Assembly: GCF_006540085.1 (NCBI RefSeq)
Contig: NZ_BJOG01000009.1
Coordinates: 124,001 to 188,000 of the forward strand
DNA from: Microbacterium oxydans
Lineage (GTDB): Bacteria; Actinomycetota; Actinomycetes; Actinomycetales; Microbacteriaceae
Length of the DNA stretch: 64,000 nucleotides
Direction of reading: 5' to 3'
The notes under the pieces are model-generated. The model ran no database searches. It saw only the letters and a list, made by a program, of their open reading frames with translations, and had not been told where the DNA came from. Every line of letters starts with the position of its first letter. Position 1 is the stretch's first letter. Positions 38,582-46,988 of this stretch are shown in pieces. A program made the translations under genes and the position numbers.

Positions 38582-39981
38582 ATGTGCGGGGCCGGGAGGA
38601 GCGTGAAGTCCTCCGGTCCGCCGCTCCAGGTCGTCCGCCAGCCGCGCTCCTGCGCCGCCTCTCGGAACCGGGGCATGCCGAGGTACGAGAACGCGGCCGG
38701 TGCGTTGGGGACCAGCCCCGTCACGATCGAGCGCACCACGCGCAGGTCGGTGCGCCGCACGTCGGAGGTCGTGAGGTCGCGCGTGAGCACGCGGTGGCCG
38801 CGATCAGCCAGGCGCGCATGGACCTCGTCCATCGTCACCGGTTCCACTGCGCTCAACGGGAGTACTCCCTGCACCGGATCCTGGAACCGGCGCGCCTCTC
38901 CGTGCACGGTCGGGTCCAGCCAGACCTGCACGTGTGCGCCGAGGTCGATCACCTTCTCGAACTGGACTCCGGCCGCGGTCGTGTAGTCGGCGTCCGCACG
39001 GAACTCGAGGGTGAGTCCCTTGGCCATCAATCCCTCGGCGACGGCGCGGAACACCCATCCGTCCGCCGTCGTGCAGCCCTGCGTGTAGATCCAGGTGTGC
39101 ACGGCTTCCAGCACGGCCTTCCGTGCGGCGCGTGCAGGATCGAGTGCGGCCGAGAACCCCGCGGCATAGAGGCCGCGCTCCGGATCGTGCACGAGAGCAC
39201 CGATCGCCGGGGCGAACTCCGACGGCATGGCGACCAGCCACACACGCAGGCTGCTCCCCTCCAGATCGTCGAGGAGGCCCGGGACCGTCGCAGGGTCGAT
39301 GCCGAACGTCGGCCCGTCGAGGTGCCACCACACCTCGAGCGCATCCCGCTCGACCACCTCGATCACCCCGCGGTCGCGCGCATCGTCGAAACCCGCCCCC
39401 GTGGCGATGCCGGCGTAGTTGAGATGATGCGTGCGGGGCAGGGAGCGGAAGCGGGATTGCCGCCAGTTCAGGTGCACGAGGGAATCCGGCATCCACACCG
39501 AGCCCCCGTCGAGATCGTCGCAGCGCGCCCACAGCGTCGGCGTGGACGCCTCCAGCCGCTGATAGGGGAAGCCCGGACGGGAGAGCTGCCAATCGGCGAA
39601 GCGCGGAAGATCCGCATCGTCGATGACGGTCTCCCCGCCGGCGCGCAGTTCTTCCGCTGAGGCGACGCGGAGGTCGTGCGGCGGCAGCACGTCGGGCAGC
39701 CAGTTGCCGCAGTACCGCTCCACGCCTTCACCGATGGCCGCGATGCGCGCCTGTGCGGGGTCTCCGAACGAGGTGCCGAGCGAGACCCGATCAGCGGGCC
39801 ATTCGCCGAGCAGGCGGGCATCGGCCACCGATGCGGTGAGAGCCAGATACCGGTGCGGAGCGCCGATCGGATGCGGAACCTCGCGCACGGAGCGGATGAT
39901 GCCGGCCTCCGCGTCGACGAGCGCCTCGGCAGGCAGAGTCGCTCGAGCGGTGCGGTGATTCGGGGTGTCGTGCGCGTTCAT
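38578..39981 (-). CDS. YcaO-domain cyclodehydratase
   Basis: The 467-residue protein is a YcaO enzyme, which uses ATP to activate a peptide backbone amide so that a Ser, Thr or Cys side chain can cyclise to an azoline. The ATP/Mg2+ motifs are present: GEGVERYCG at 84-92, EVVERDALE at 208-216 and KAVLEAVH at 288-295. The C-terminus is LPAPHM rather than the PxPxP tail usual in azoline-forming members, so its activity may be modified. The ATG overlaps the hydrolase stop (ATGA). The ThiF-like gene two places upstream should supply the leader-peptide-binding function. Confidence 0.92.
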   Translation of the reverse strand: MNAHDTPNHRTARATLPAEALVDAEAGIIRSVREVPHPIGAPHRYLALTASVADARLLGEWPADRVSLGTSFGDPAQARIAAIGEGVERYCGNWLPDVLPPHDLRVASAEELRAGGETVIDDADLPRFADWQLSRPGFPYQRLEASTPTLWARCDDLDGGSVWMPDSLVHLNWRQSRFRSLPRTHHLNYAGIATGAGFDDARDRGVIEVVERDALEVWWHLDGPTFGIDPATVPGLLDDLEGSSLRVWLVAMPSEFAPAIGALVHDPERGLYAAGFSAALDPARAARKAVLEAVHTWIYTQGCTTADGWVFRAVAEGLMAKGLTLEFRADADYTTAAGVQFEKVIDLGAHVQVWLDPTVHGEARRFQDPVQGVLPLSAVEPVTMDEVHARLADRGHRVLTRDLTTSDVRRTDLRVVRSIVTGLVPNAPAAFSYLGMPRFREAAQERGWRTTWSGGPEDFTLLPAPHM

Positions 39982-40967
39982 GCTGTCCTCTCGTAGCGCC
40001 AGCGACCGGTCTCGGGCTCGAAGGCCGATCTGGTGCGGCGGGTCGGATGCCGATCGACGCCTGCGGGCTCGGATCCCGACGCTGTTCCCGCCGATGGCAG
40101 ACCGGTCTCGGTGAGCCAGGTGTCCAGCACCCCGCCGATGCCGCCCGCCCTGCGCAGTCGGGAGCGGACGTCGTCATCGTCGATGTCGGCGGCGAGCCGG
40201 TGGCCCCAGGGCCCGTCGACCAGGTGCAGCGGCCCACGCCAGGCATCGGCGAGCCGGCCCGCATCCGTGAAGAAGAAGTCGTGGTCGCCGCGGATGAGCA
40301 GCAGGGGTACGCGGAGGTCGCCGTATGCACGGTGCAGATCGACGGCGGGCGCTGACCACAGGCGACGCCAGCCGGAGAGCACCTCCCGCGACCACCCCCA
40401 TTCCGCAGCGGCCCGGTGCACGCCGACCTCGGATGCCCGCGCCACCCTGGCCTCGAGCTCCTCATCGTTCAGCGGGGGAAGGGAACGCGCCCCACGACCG
40501 TGCTGGTGCCACCACCCGATCCGGTCTCGCAGGTGTGGTCGCCCGTTCTCGTCCCACGCGGTCTCGGCGAGCCCGAGAGCCGGAACGAGGAGCACGAGTG
40601 CATCGACGTCGACCGACCTCGCCGCCTCGAGCGCGGTGTGGGCGGCATACGACCCGCCGGAGAGCACGAGCGGCAGCCCGGGGCTCTCGGCCCTGACAGC
40701 ATCGACCACCGCGCGGCCGTCTGCACGCTCGGAGAGGTAGGGGTGCCATTCGCCGTCGGACGAGTGTCGGCCGCGCACGTCGTGGATCACGCAGCGGTAG
40801 CCGCGCCTCACCCACGCCCGCGCGGTGTCGGCGTGGCGCCAGGCCCCGTAGGGAGTGCGGATGACCACCACGCCTCGCGTCTCTGCGGGCGACCAGGCCC
40901 ATCCGCGCAGCAGGGCGCCGTCATCGGCGACGACGATATGAGGACGGGCATCGCGCGGCGGGGTCAT
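39978..40967 (-). CDS. S15/CocE-type alpha/beta hydrolase of the YcaO cluster
   Basis: The 329-residue protein is an alpha/beta hydrolase of the CocE/NonD, X-Pro dipeptidyl-peptidase S15 type. It shows IRTPYGAW and DVRGRHSSDGEW (oxyanion-side segments near 36-74), the nucleophile elbow SGGSYAAH with Ser106, an acid in RGDHDFFF (Asp228 or Asp230) and the DGPWGH motif with His256. It is coupled on both sides (ATGA with the ThiF-like and YcaO genes). It may trim the leader or the product, or act as an acyl/ester hydrolase. The role is inferred from the operon only. Confidence 0.85.
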   Translation of the reverse strand: MTPPRDARPHIVVADDGALLRGWAWSPAETRGVVVIRTPYGAWRHADTARAWVRRGYRCVIHDVRGRHSSDGEWHPYLSERADGRAVVDAVRAESPGLPLVLSGGSYAAHTALEAARSVDVDALVLLVPALGLAETAWDENGRPHLRDRIGWWHQHGRGARSLPPLNDEELEARVARASEVGVHRAAAEWGWSREVLSGWRRLWSAPAVDLHRAYGDLRVPLLLIRGDHDFFFTDAGRLADAWRGPLHLVDGPWGHRLAADIDDDDVRSRLRRAGGIGGVLDTWLTETGLPSAGTASGSEPAGVDRHPTRRTRSAFEPETGRWRYERTA

Positions 40968-41773
40968 CGGAGCAGCCTCGGCGGTGCCGCGGGGAAGGGG
41001 AGCACCGTGTGCTCGGTGACCGCTCCGGTCGACGGCACCAGCTTCCACAGGGTCGTGCGCAGGTGGTCGAGGTCGGCGTCGGCTCGCGCCCAGGTGAGGA
41101 TCACCTGCAGCAGCCGGGCGAGCACGAGCACCGCGGTCGCGTCGTCGACGGGCGTGGCCGGGGCAGGCCCGGACTTCTGCCATGCCTCGGTCGAAGCCGG
41201 CGCGCTGCTCGCGGCCAGCCGTCGCGCTGATACCTGGGCCGAGGTCGGGTCGTGCTCGTCGAGCGCGAGCGGATCGATCAGGATGCTCTCGCCCTCGCGG
41301 TGCACACGCAGCCAGGCGACACCCTGCAGGGGAAGCATGTCGAGGTCGGACCACCGACGGCGGTCGAGCGCGTCGTCGGCGTAGGCGACGACGAGGGAGG
41401 TGTCATCGGGCAGTGCGGACTCCGGATCGAGGACGGTGACCCGCGCACCCCAGGACTGGAGGACGCGTTCGAGCCCGTCGACCAACGCGCCTGCTCCCAG
41501 CACGCAGACGTCGCGGCGCTCGTCCGGCCAGCGGCGGAGCGCGTCCACCGACTCGCGCTCCTGCACCTCGAGCATCAGGCGGTCGAGGAGCGCGGAGGCC
41601 GCACCGTCCGAACCACCGTCCGGAGTCTCGAGGGCGTCGAACAGCTCGGCGGGTGGTGCGTCGATCAGGGCGAACCGTCCGGTGCGCAGGCGGATCCGGG
41701 GGCGACCGTCTGCGCCGAGGACGAGATGGGCTCCCGAGTCGGGGAGCGGCAGGATGCGGGATTCGGAAGTCAT
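40964..41773 (-). CDS. ThiF-like leader-peptide-binding partner of YcaO
   Basis: The 269-residue protein has a divergent Rossmann segment VCVLGAGALVDGLERVL at 89-105 followed by GARVTVLDPESALPDDTSLV, and a weakly conserved N-terminal part (about 1-80) that could be an RRE-like leader-binding domain. This is the layout of the ocin-ThiF-like/E1-like partner that presents precursors to YcaO enzymes. It lacks the CxxC zinc pairs and ATP residues of true E1 enzymes. I chose ATG 41773, 86 nt after the precursor stop. The call depends partly on context. Confidence 0.7.
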   Translation of the reverse strand: MTSESRILPLPDSGAHLVLGADGRPRIRLRTGRFALIDAPPAELFDALETPDGGSDGAASALLDRLMLEVQERESVDALRRWPDERRDVCVLGAGALVDGLERVLQSWGARVTVLDPESALPDDTSLVVAYADDALDRRRWSDLDMLPLQGVAWLRVHREGESILIDPLALDEHDPTSAQVSARRLAASSAPASTEAWQKSGPAPATPVDDATAVLVLARLLQVILTWARADADLDHLRTTLWKLVPSTGAVTEHTVLPFPAAPPRLLR

Positions 41774-41793
41774 GGAGTCTCTCGGTGAAGGGC

Positions 41794-41819
41794 CCGGCCG
41801 GGCGCGAACGCCCGGCCGG
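41794..41819 (-). terminator. Intercistronic hairpin between precursor and enzyme genes
   Basis: CCGGCCGGGCG (41794-41804) pairs perfectly with CGCCCGGCCGG (41809-41819). On the transcribed RNA the loop is UUCG, a very stable tetraloop. It lies between the precursor stop (41859) and the ThiF-like start (41773). Such partial terminators or RNA-stabilising stems are common after RiPP precursor genes and raise precursor over enzyme level. Confidence 0.7.
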
Positions 41820-41827
41820 ACTGGAGT

Positions 41828-41841
41828 GCGCTCGAAAGCGC
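41828..41841 (-). other. Second small UUCG stem-loop after the precursor gene
   Basis: GCGCT (41828-41832) and AGCGC (41837-41841) enclose CGAA, giving another UUCG loop on the RNA, 18 nt past the precursor stop. Confidence 0.5.
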
Positions 41842-41858
41842 GGCGGAAGGATCCGCGA

Positions 41859-41957
41859 TCAGTCGAAGGGGTTCTCGACCAGTGCATTGGAGTGCGATGC
41901 CGACAGGTGCGCCAGCTGCTCGGACTCTTCGATCTCGGCGAGGATCTGCTTTTCCAT
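41859..41957 (-). CDS. 32-residue precursor peptide of the YcaO cluster
   Basis: ATG 41957 follows a strong ribosome site (GAAGGAG, then 5 nt) on the minus strand and encodes 32 residues. The N-terminal half, MEKQILAEIEESEQLA, is acidic and helical like a RiPP leader. The C-terminal half contains HLSASHS (17-23) and ends NALVENPFD. It has four Ser (12, 19, 21, 23), two His (17, 22) and no Cys or Thr, so the YcaO enzyme would have to act on Ser 19, 21 and/or 23. It is the first gene of the YcaO operon, followed by a UUCG hairpin, and is too short for routine gene calling. I do not recognise a named peptide. Confidence 0.85.
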   Translation of the reverse strand: MEKQILAEIEESEQLAHLSASHSNALVENPFD

Positions 41958-42029
41958 TTCGTTCTCCTTCAGTGAGTTTCCGACCCGCGGTGTGCGGGGC
42001 GGGTCCACGGTGGGACGAGATCGACCCTA

Positions 42030-42048
42030 ATTGATAATGATTCTCAAT
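42030..42048. promoter_or_regulatory. Fur/Zur-family operator between divergent operons
   Basis: ATTGATAATGATTCTCAAT is a 19-bp palindrome with a single mismatched pair. Its core fits TGANAAT-G-ATTNTCA exactly, the form of actinobacterial Zur sites, and it also resembles a Fur box. It overlaps a candidate -35 (TTGATA) for the rightward promoter and lies 73 bp upstream of the precursor ATG. One site could control both the peptide operon and the importer operon. Confidence 0.75.
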
Positions 42049-42060
42049 ATCTACTAGTCT
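42031..42060 (+). promoter_or_regulatory. Promoter of the propeller/peptidase/importer operon
   Basis: TTGATA (42031-42036), an 18-bp spacer and TAGTCT (42055-42060) lie just before ATG 42068, 7 nt past the hexamer, predicting a leaderless mRNA. The Fur/Zur palindrome covers the -35 and half the spacer. Confidence 0.55.
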
Positions 42061-42067
42061 GGCGAAC

Positions 42068-43270
42068 ATGCCTTCCTCCCTCCCCCTCCTCGCCGCTGAT
42101 CACCGGGCCGGGACCGTCTTCGAGATTCATGGCGACTCCCGGCGTGTCGCGGTGGCCGACAGCTGGCTCGCCGAGCACGCCGGATTCCTCCGCCTGCCCT
42201 CCGGCGCGAACGACCGCTGGGCGTTCGCCGACGACCGCGGCGGCGCTCTGGTCGTCGGCGGCGACGCCGTACGACGCATCCCGATCGCCATCCCCGCCGA
42301 GCACCTCGCCTGCGACCCGTCCGGTCGTCACGTGGTCGTCACCTCCGGCCTGGGCATGAACGACGAAGCCTGGAGCGACCTGGTGACCGTCGTGGATCTC
42401 GCGACCGACTCGTCCACGCGGTTCCGCGCCCGTGTCGGCGAACCCGGGGTCGCCGTGGCTCCCGACCAGGCCTCGGGCGAACCGACGATCGTGCTCCGTC
42501 ACCGCGAACCGGGAGCCGTCGAAACGATCCCCCTCGCCGCGGCGCTCGCGGTCGGCCCCCACGCGCCGGTACTCCGCGGAGGCCTTCTCACCGACCTCGC
42601 CGCAGACGGCCACGGCGACGTGATCGACCCCGCCTCCGGCATCCTCGGCATCGCGACGAGCCGCGGCCTCGAGCGCTTCGTCGTCGACGGCGGTGCGCCC
42701 CGGGCCATCGGCATCGTCCCCTGGCCCGTCGACGGACGGGCGTACTACCTGCGTCTCGCCGGTGACACCGGGCGGGTGACGGGGATCGTGCGCGGGGGTC
42801 CGGCCTCGCCGGGATCGTGGCCGGAATGGACGAACACCTTCGTCGAGATCGACCTCGCATCCGGAACCTCCCGCGCCGTGCCGCTGCCGCCGGGGCTCGC
42901 GTTCCGATTCGCGCTGGCTGCGGGTGTTGCAGCCGTCTCGGTCATCCACCCCGACGGAGACGCGGTGCTCGTGATCGATCGCGAGGAGGCACGTGTCTCC
43001 CGGGTCGTGCCGATCCCGGCGATGACGCATCCCCCTCGCGCCGGACGGCTGCCGTGGGACGGCGTCGACGGTCGCCCCGCGCAGCGCCGGTCCATCGCGA
43101 TCGACCCCGTCGGCGGCACGATCGCGGTCACCAGCGGTGGCGACGGCACGATCCTCCTCCTCGACGGAACCGAGATCTCGACGGTCGAGCTCCCCACCCC
43201 GCTCGACGAGGGCGGGCATCTGCTCTGGGCGTCCGATGGCGACCGCGTCGACGACCTGGTGGGCCGATGA
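42068..43270 (+). CDS. Cytosolic beta-propeller-like protein
   Basis: The 400-residue protein has no signal peptide or membrane helix. It consists of repeated short beta segments such as HLACDPSGRHVVVTSG, DLVTVVDLATDSSTRF and IAIDPVGGTIAVTSGGDGTI, which look like blades of a WD40/YncE-type propeller. It has no catalytic Ser elbow. The stop overlaps the ATG of the S9 peptidase (ATGA), whose own N-terminal half is propeller-like, so the two may form a complex. The function is unknown; by context it serves recognition or processing of the imported peptide. Confidence 0.7.
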   Translation: MPSSLPLLAADHRAGTVFEIHGDSRRVAVADSWLAEHAGFLRLPSGANDRWAFADDRGGALVVGGDAVRRIPIAIPAEHLACDPSGRHVVVTSGLGMNDEAWSDLVTVVDLATDSSTRFRARVGEPGVAVAPDQASGEPTIVLRHREPGAVETIPLAAALAVGPHAPVLRGGLLTDLAADGHGDVIDPASGILGIATSRGLERFVVDGGAPRAIGIVPWPVDGRAYYLRLAGDTGRVTGIVRGGPASPGSWPEWTNTFVEIDLASGTSRAVPLPPGLAFRFALAAGVAAVSVIHPDGDAVLVIDREEARVSRVVPIPAMTHPPRAGRLPWDGVDGRPAQRRSIAIDPVGGTIAVTSGGDGTILLLDGTEISTVELPTPLDEGGHLLWASDGDRVDDLVGR

Positions 43271-45057
43271 GCGCGCATCGGGCCGTGCTCGACGATGCCC
43301 TCGCGCGCGCCGAACGCCACGGTCGGCCGGGGCTCCCGGTCGGCGGCTTCGCCCTGGGGCGGGCCGCCGACCGCAGCCGCCGCGGCATCCATCGCCTCGA
43401 CGGCTCGACCGTGATCGAGCCGGACGGCCACCTCCATCGCATCTTCCCCTCCCCCGACCGCAGCCGCATCGCGGTGGAATGGGCACCCACCGCCGACGAG
43501 AATGCCGTCTTCGGCCTCGTCGATGTCGCCGCCGGCACGCTGCGCCTCCACCCCGACATCCGTCTCCGGTACGACACCGTGCTCTGGGCGGCCGATTCGC
43601 GGAGCCTCGACGTGGTCGCCAGCCGCGACCGCCGGCTCGTGACCCTCGACGTGGAGACGGGCGAGACAGAGGTGGCTCCCCTGCCGAGCGAGGGCCGGCT
43701 GCGACTGTTCCCCGGAGGAGAGAGCGGCCTGCGCGCCCTCAGCTCCGCCGGTGCGGGAACCACTCTGACCGACCGGGCGACGGGGACGCCGCTGGGACGG
43801 TGGTCCGCGCTGTTCCGCGCCTGGCGACTCGGCACCGGGGTGCTCGTATGGCATGACCGGGGTCTGGATGCCGTGCTGATCGACGCCGCAGCCGATGCGG
43901 CAGATGACCGCGCGCCCTGGCACTGGCACGACCCCGATGTACGGATCGTCGACGTCGCGGTGCAGGACGACCGGGTGGTGGTGCTCGCCGTCACGGAAGG
44001 GCGGAGCGTGCTCATCGACCTCGACGACGGCATCGAGGTCGGCCGCACAGAACCTGCCTCCTCCGACGCCGATGTGCTCACCACGACGATGATCGGCGTC
44101 GACGACGGCGTACTGCGTCTGGGCGTCGAAGGCCCCCTCACGCCACCCCGCATCGTCGAGCGCGCACAGCTCGGCACCACGATCCTGCCGCCCTCCTCCT
44201 CCCGCGCGACCACCGTGCGCCACGACATCCCGGCCGGCGACGGCGCGACCCTCACGGTTCACGTGACGTCGCCGAGTGCCGCGGAGGGGATCCCGGGCGC
44301 GGGGACGACGGGCCCGCTGCCGCTGATCCTCACCTGCTACGGCGGCTTCGGCGTGCCGCACCTGCCCGTGTTCGAACCGACCGTGCCCGCATGGGTCGGG
44401 TTCGGAGGTGCCTACGCCTCCGCACAGCTCCGTGGCGGAGGCGAGCGCGGTGAGGCCTGGCGCCAGGCAGGATACGGCGAGCGCAAGCGCCGCACGGTCG
44501 CCGACCTCGCCGACGTCGCCCGCGGTCTCATCGCGGCCGGTGTCACCCGCCCGGATCTGCTCGTCCTCGCCGGGGCCTCGCTGGGCGGGGTCGTCGCCGC
44601 CGCGTGCGCGCTCGAACATCCGGAGCTGTGCGCGGGGTTCGTGACCACAGCGGCCCCGCTCGACCTGCTCGCCCTCGAGGATCATCCGCTCGGGTCGAGC
44701 TGGCGTGCAGAGTTCGGCGACGACGGCACACCCGCGTCCCGTGCCCGGCTCGGCGCGCTGTCTCCGCTCGCACGCGCCGAGTCGCTTCCGGTCGGTGCGC
44801 CGGTCCCCTCCTACCTGGGAGTGGTGCTCGGCGAAGACAGCAGGGTCCTCGCACGCGACACGCATCGGATGGTCGAGTCGCTGCGTCGAACGGGCGGCTC
44901 GGCCCGCTCATGGACGGCAGCGGGGGCAGGCCACGGCGCGAACGAGTCCGTCGCCCTGCACGACCTCGGCCTCGCAGTGCTCGACTTCGCAGCATCGGTC
45001 ACGGTCACGGCCACGAAGCGCATCGCGTCAGGCAGCACGACCGGAGGCACCCGATGA
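43267..45057 (+). CDS. S9 prolyl-oligopeptidase-family peptidase
   Basis: The 596-residue protein has an N-terminal beta-propeller-like part (to about 330) and a C-terminal alpha/beta hydrolase. Marks are the LILTCYGGFG segment, the RGGGERGEAWRQAG region typical of prolyl oligopeptidases, the nucleophile elbow AGASLGG with Ser438, an acid in GEDSRV and His556 in GAGHGANES. No signal peptide is present, so it should act in the cytosol on small peptides. It is coupled to the propeller gene before it and the FecCD permease after it, which suggests it cleaves the re-imported peptide to release bound metal, or gives self-protection. Confidence 0.85.
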   Translation: MSAHRAVLDDALARAERHGRPGLPVGGFALGRAADRSRRGIHRLDGSTVIEPDGHLHRIFPSPDRSRIAVEWAPTADENAVFGLVDVAAGTLRLHPDIRLRYDTVLWAADSRSLDVVASRDRRLVTLDVETGETEVAPLPSEGRLRLFPGGESGLRALSSAGAGTTLTDRATGTPLGRWSALFRAWRLGTGVLVWHDRGLDAVLIDAAADAADDRAPWHWHDPDVRIVDVAVQDDRVVVLAVTEGRSVLIDLDDGIEVGRTEPASSDADVLTTTMIGVDDGVLRLGVEGPLTPPRIVERAQLGTTILPPSSSRATTVRHDIPAGDGATLTVHVTSPSAAEGIPGAGTTGPLPLILTCYGGFGVPHLPVFEPTVPAWVGFGGAYASAQLRGGGERGEAWRQAGYGERKRRTVADLADVARGLIAAGVTRPDLLVLAGASLGGVVAAACALEHPELCAGFVTTAAPLDLLALEDHPLGSSWRAEFGDDGTPASRARLGALSPLARAESLPVGAPVPSYLGVVLGEDSRVLARDTHRMVESLRRTGGSARSWTAAGAGHGANESVALHDLGLAVLDFAASVTVTATKRIASGSTTGGTR

Positions 45058-46199
45058 GCGATTCGACGGCCGTTCTCACCGAACGACGCGCCAGACGCCT
45101 GCCCTTCCGACGGCAGCCGAGCGAACAGCGCACTCTGCCCCGCAGGGGAAGTCGACGGGTGCTCCCGGTAGGCCCGACCGTGACGACGATCGCCGTGCTC
45201 GCCGTTCTCGTCCTCGTGGTCTCCGCAGCCACCGGCCCCGTCGCCGTCTCCCCCCTCGATGCCGCCAAGATCGTGATCGGCCACCTGATCCCCGGCATGC
45301 CCTGGATGACGGACGGAACGCTCACCCCGCTGCAGGACCAGGCCGTGTGGCAGTTCCGGGTGCCCCGGTCGCTCCTGGCCGCACTCTCGGGAGCGGGACT
45401 GGCTCTCGCCGGAGCGATGATGCAGGCCGTCGTGCGCAATCCCCTCGCCGAGCCTTACATCCTCGGCGTCTCCTCGGGCGCGAGCGTCGGCGCCGTGCTG
45501 GTGATCGTCTCGGGCGGTGCCACCTTCCTCGGTCTGTCGATGAGCGGTGCGGCGTTCGTGGGGGCTATGGTCGCCTGCCTCCTGGTGGCCATGCTCGCAC
45601 GCATCCGCGGAGAGCTGTCCCCGACCAGGATGATCCTCGCCGGGGTCGCGCTGGGCGCCCTGCTGAGCGCGGTGACCAGCTACCTCACCCTCACCACCGA
45701 CGCCCAGAACGTCGTGAGCGTGATGTTCTTCCTGCTCGGGAGCGTGTCGGCCGCCGACATGTCGACGCTCTTGATCCCTGCGGTCGCGCTCGCGATCGCC
45801 TGCATCGCGGTGTTCGGACTCTCCCGCTCCATGAACGCGCTGCTCGCGGGCGACGAGTCGGCGATGGCCGTCGGAGTGCGCACGACCCGGGTGCGCGGCG
45901 TGCTGCTCGTGCTCGCCTCGCTGCTGACCGGAGCGATCGTCGCCGTGAGCGGCGGCATCGGATTCGTCGGGCTCGTCGTGCCGCACATGGCCCGACTCCT
46001 CGTGGGCTCCGACCATCGGCGGATGCTGCCCATCACGATCCTCGGCGGTGCACTGTTCCTGATGGTCGCCGACCTGCTCGCACGGACGGTCGCGATGCCC
46101 ACCGAGATCCCGCTCGGCATCCTCACCGCCTTCGTCGGGGCTCCGTTCTTCCTGTGGTTGATGCGCAGCGGAGGCGATCGGGCGGGGTTCGACCGATGA
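45054..46199 (+). CDS. FecCD-type permease linked to the YcaO cluster
   Basis: The 381-residue permease has about nine helices after a 45-residue charged N-terminus. FecCD markers are MMQAVVRNPLAEPYILGVSS and GIGFVGLVVPHMARLLVG. A single permease gene is present, so it should homodimerise like BtuC, unlike the two-permease iron system at 12177-14305. ATG 45054 overlaps the peptidase stop (ATGA). The substrate is expected to be a metal complex of the cluster peptide. Confidence 0.92.
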   Translation: MSDSTAVLTERRARRLPFRRQPSEQRTLPRRGSRRVLPVGPTVTTIAVLAVLVLVVSAATGPVAVSPLDAAKIVIGHLIPGMPWMTDGTLTPLQDQAVWQFRVPRSLLAALSGAGLALAGAMMQAVVRNPLAEPYILGVSSGASVGAVLVIVSGGATFLGLSMSGAAFVGAMVACLLVAMLARIRGELSPTRMILAGVALGALLSAVTSYLTLTTDAQNVVSVMFFLLGSVSAADMSTLLIPAVALAIACIAVFGLSRSMNALLAGDESAMAVGVRTTRVRGVLLVLASLLTGAIVAVSGGIGFVGLVVPHMARLLVGSDHRRMLPITILGGALFLMVADLLARTVAMPTEIPLGILTAFVGAPFFLWLMRSGGDRAGFDR

Positions 46200-46978
46200 G
46201 CGTGCACTTCGACGGCGTGAGTGTCGCCCGCGGTGGCCGCACGGTGCTGCACGGGGTCGACCTCGAGGTCGGCACAGGCCGCATCGTGGGGCTCCTCGGC
46301 CCGAACGGCAGCGGCAAATCCACCCTGCTGCGCACCCTGTTCACGGGTCAGCGTCCGCAGCGGGGGCGTGTCCTGATCGACGGGGTCGACGTCTCGCAGC
46401 TGCCGCCGCGTACGCTCGCGCGCACCGTGTCCGTCATGCTCCAGGACGCCCCGTCCGAGTTCGATCTGACCGTGCGCGAGACGGTGCTGGTCGGCCGCTC
46501 ACCCCACCGTCCGCCGTTCAGCCGGGACACCCCGGAGGATCAGCGCATCGTCGACCAGGCCCTGCGCACCGCGGACGTGCACGATCTCGGCGACCGGCTG
46601 GTGCGTCGACTCTCGGGCGGTCAGCGCCAGCGGGTGATGCTCGCCAGAGCCCTCGCGCAGAGCGGCGAGATCCTCGTGCTGGATGAACCGACGAACCACC
46701 TCGACATCGCGCACCAGCTCGATCTCATGCGTGTGGTGAGCGGACTCGGCACGACCGTGATCGCCGCCCTCCACGATCTCAACATCGCCGCCGCGTTCTG
46801 CGATGACGTCGCGGTGATCGACGAGGGCAGGATCGTCGCCTTCGGCGCTCCGGACACCGTGCTCACCCCCACGCTCGTCGACGAGGTCTTCCATGTGACC
46901 GCCCGCATCGCCGTCGAGGTCGACACGGGAGCACGCGCGATGACCTTCCACCCCAGACAACACCGACCCCTCACCTAG
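46196..46978 (+). CDS. ABC transporter ATPase of the cluster-linked importer
   Basis: The 260-residue ATPase has Walker A GPNGSGKST, signature LSGGQRQRVMLARA, Walker B ILVLDEPTNHLD and switch LHDLN, all of the FecE/BtuD type. The ATG overlaps the permease stop (ATGA), and the binding-protein gene follows after 10 nt. It drives uptake by the single FecCD permease. Confidence 0.94.
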   Translation: MSVHFDGVSVARGGRTVLHGVDLEVGTGRIVGLLGPNGSGKSTLLRTLFTGQRPQRGRVLIDGVDVSQLPPRTLARTVSVMLQDAPSEFDLTVRETVLVGRSPHRPPFSRDTPEDQRIVDQALRTADVHDLGDRLVRRLSGGQRQRVMLARALAQSGEILVLDEPTNHLDIAHQLDLMRVVSGLGTTVIAALHDLNIAAAFCDDVAVIDEGRIVAFGAPDTVLTPTLVDEVFHVTARIAVEVDTGARAMTFHPRQHRPLT

Positions 46979-46988
46979 GAGAAGAAGA

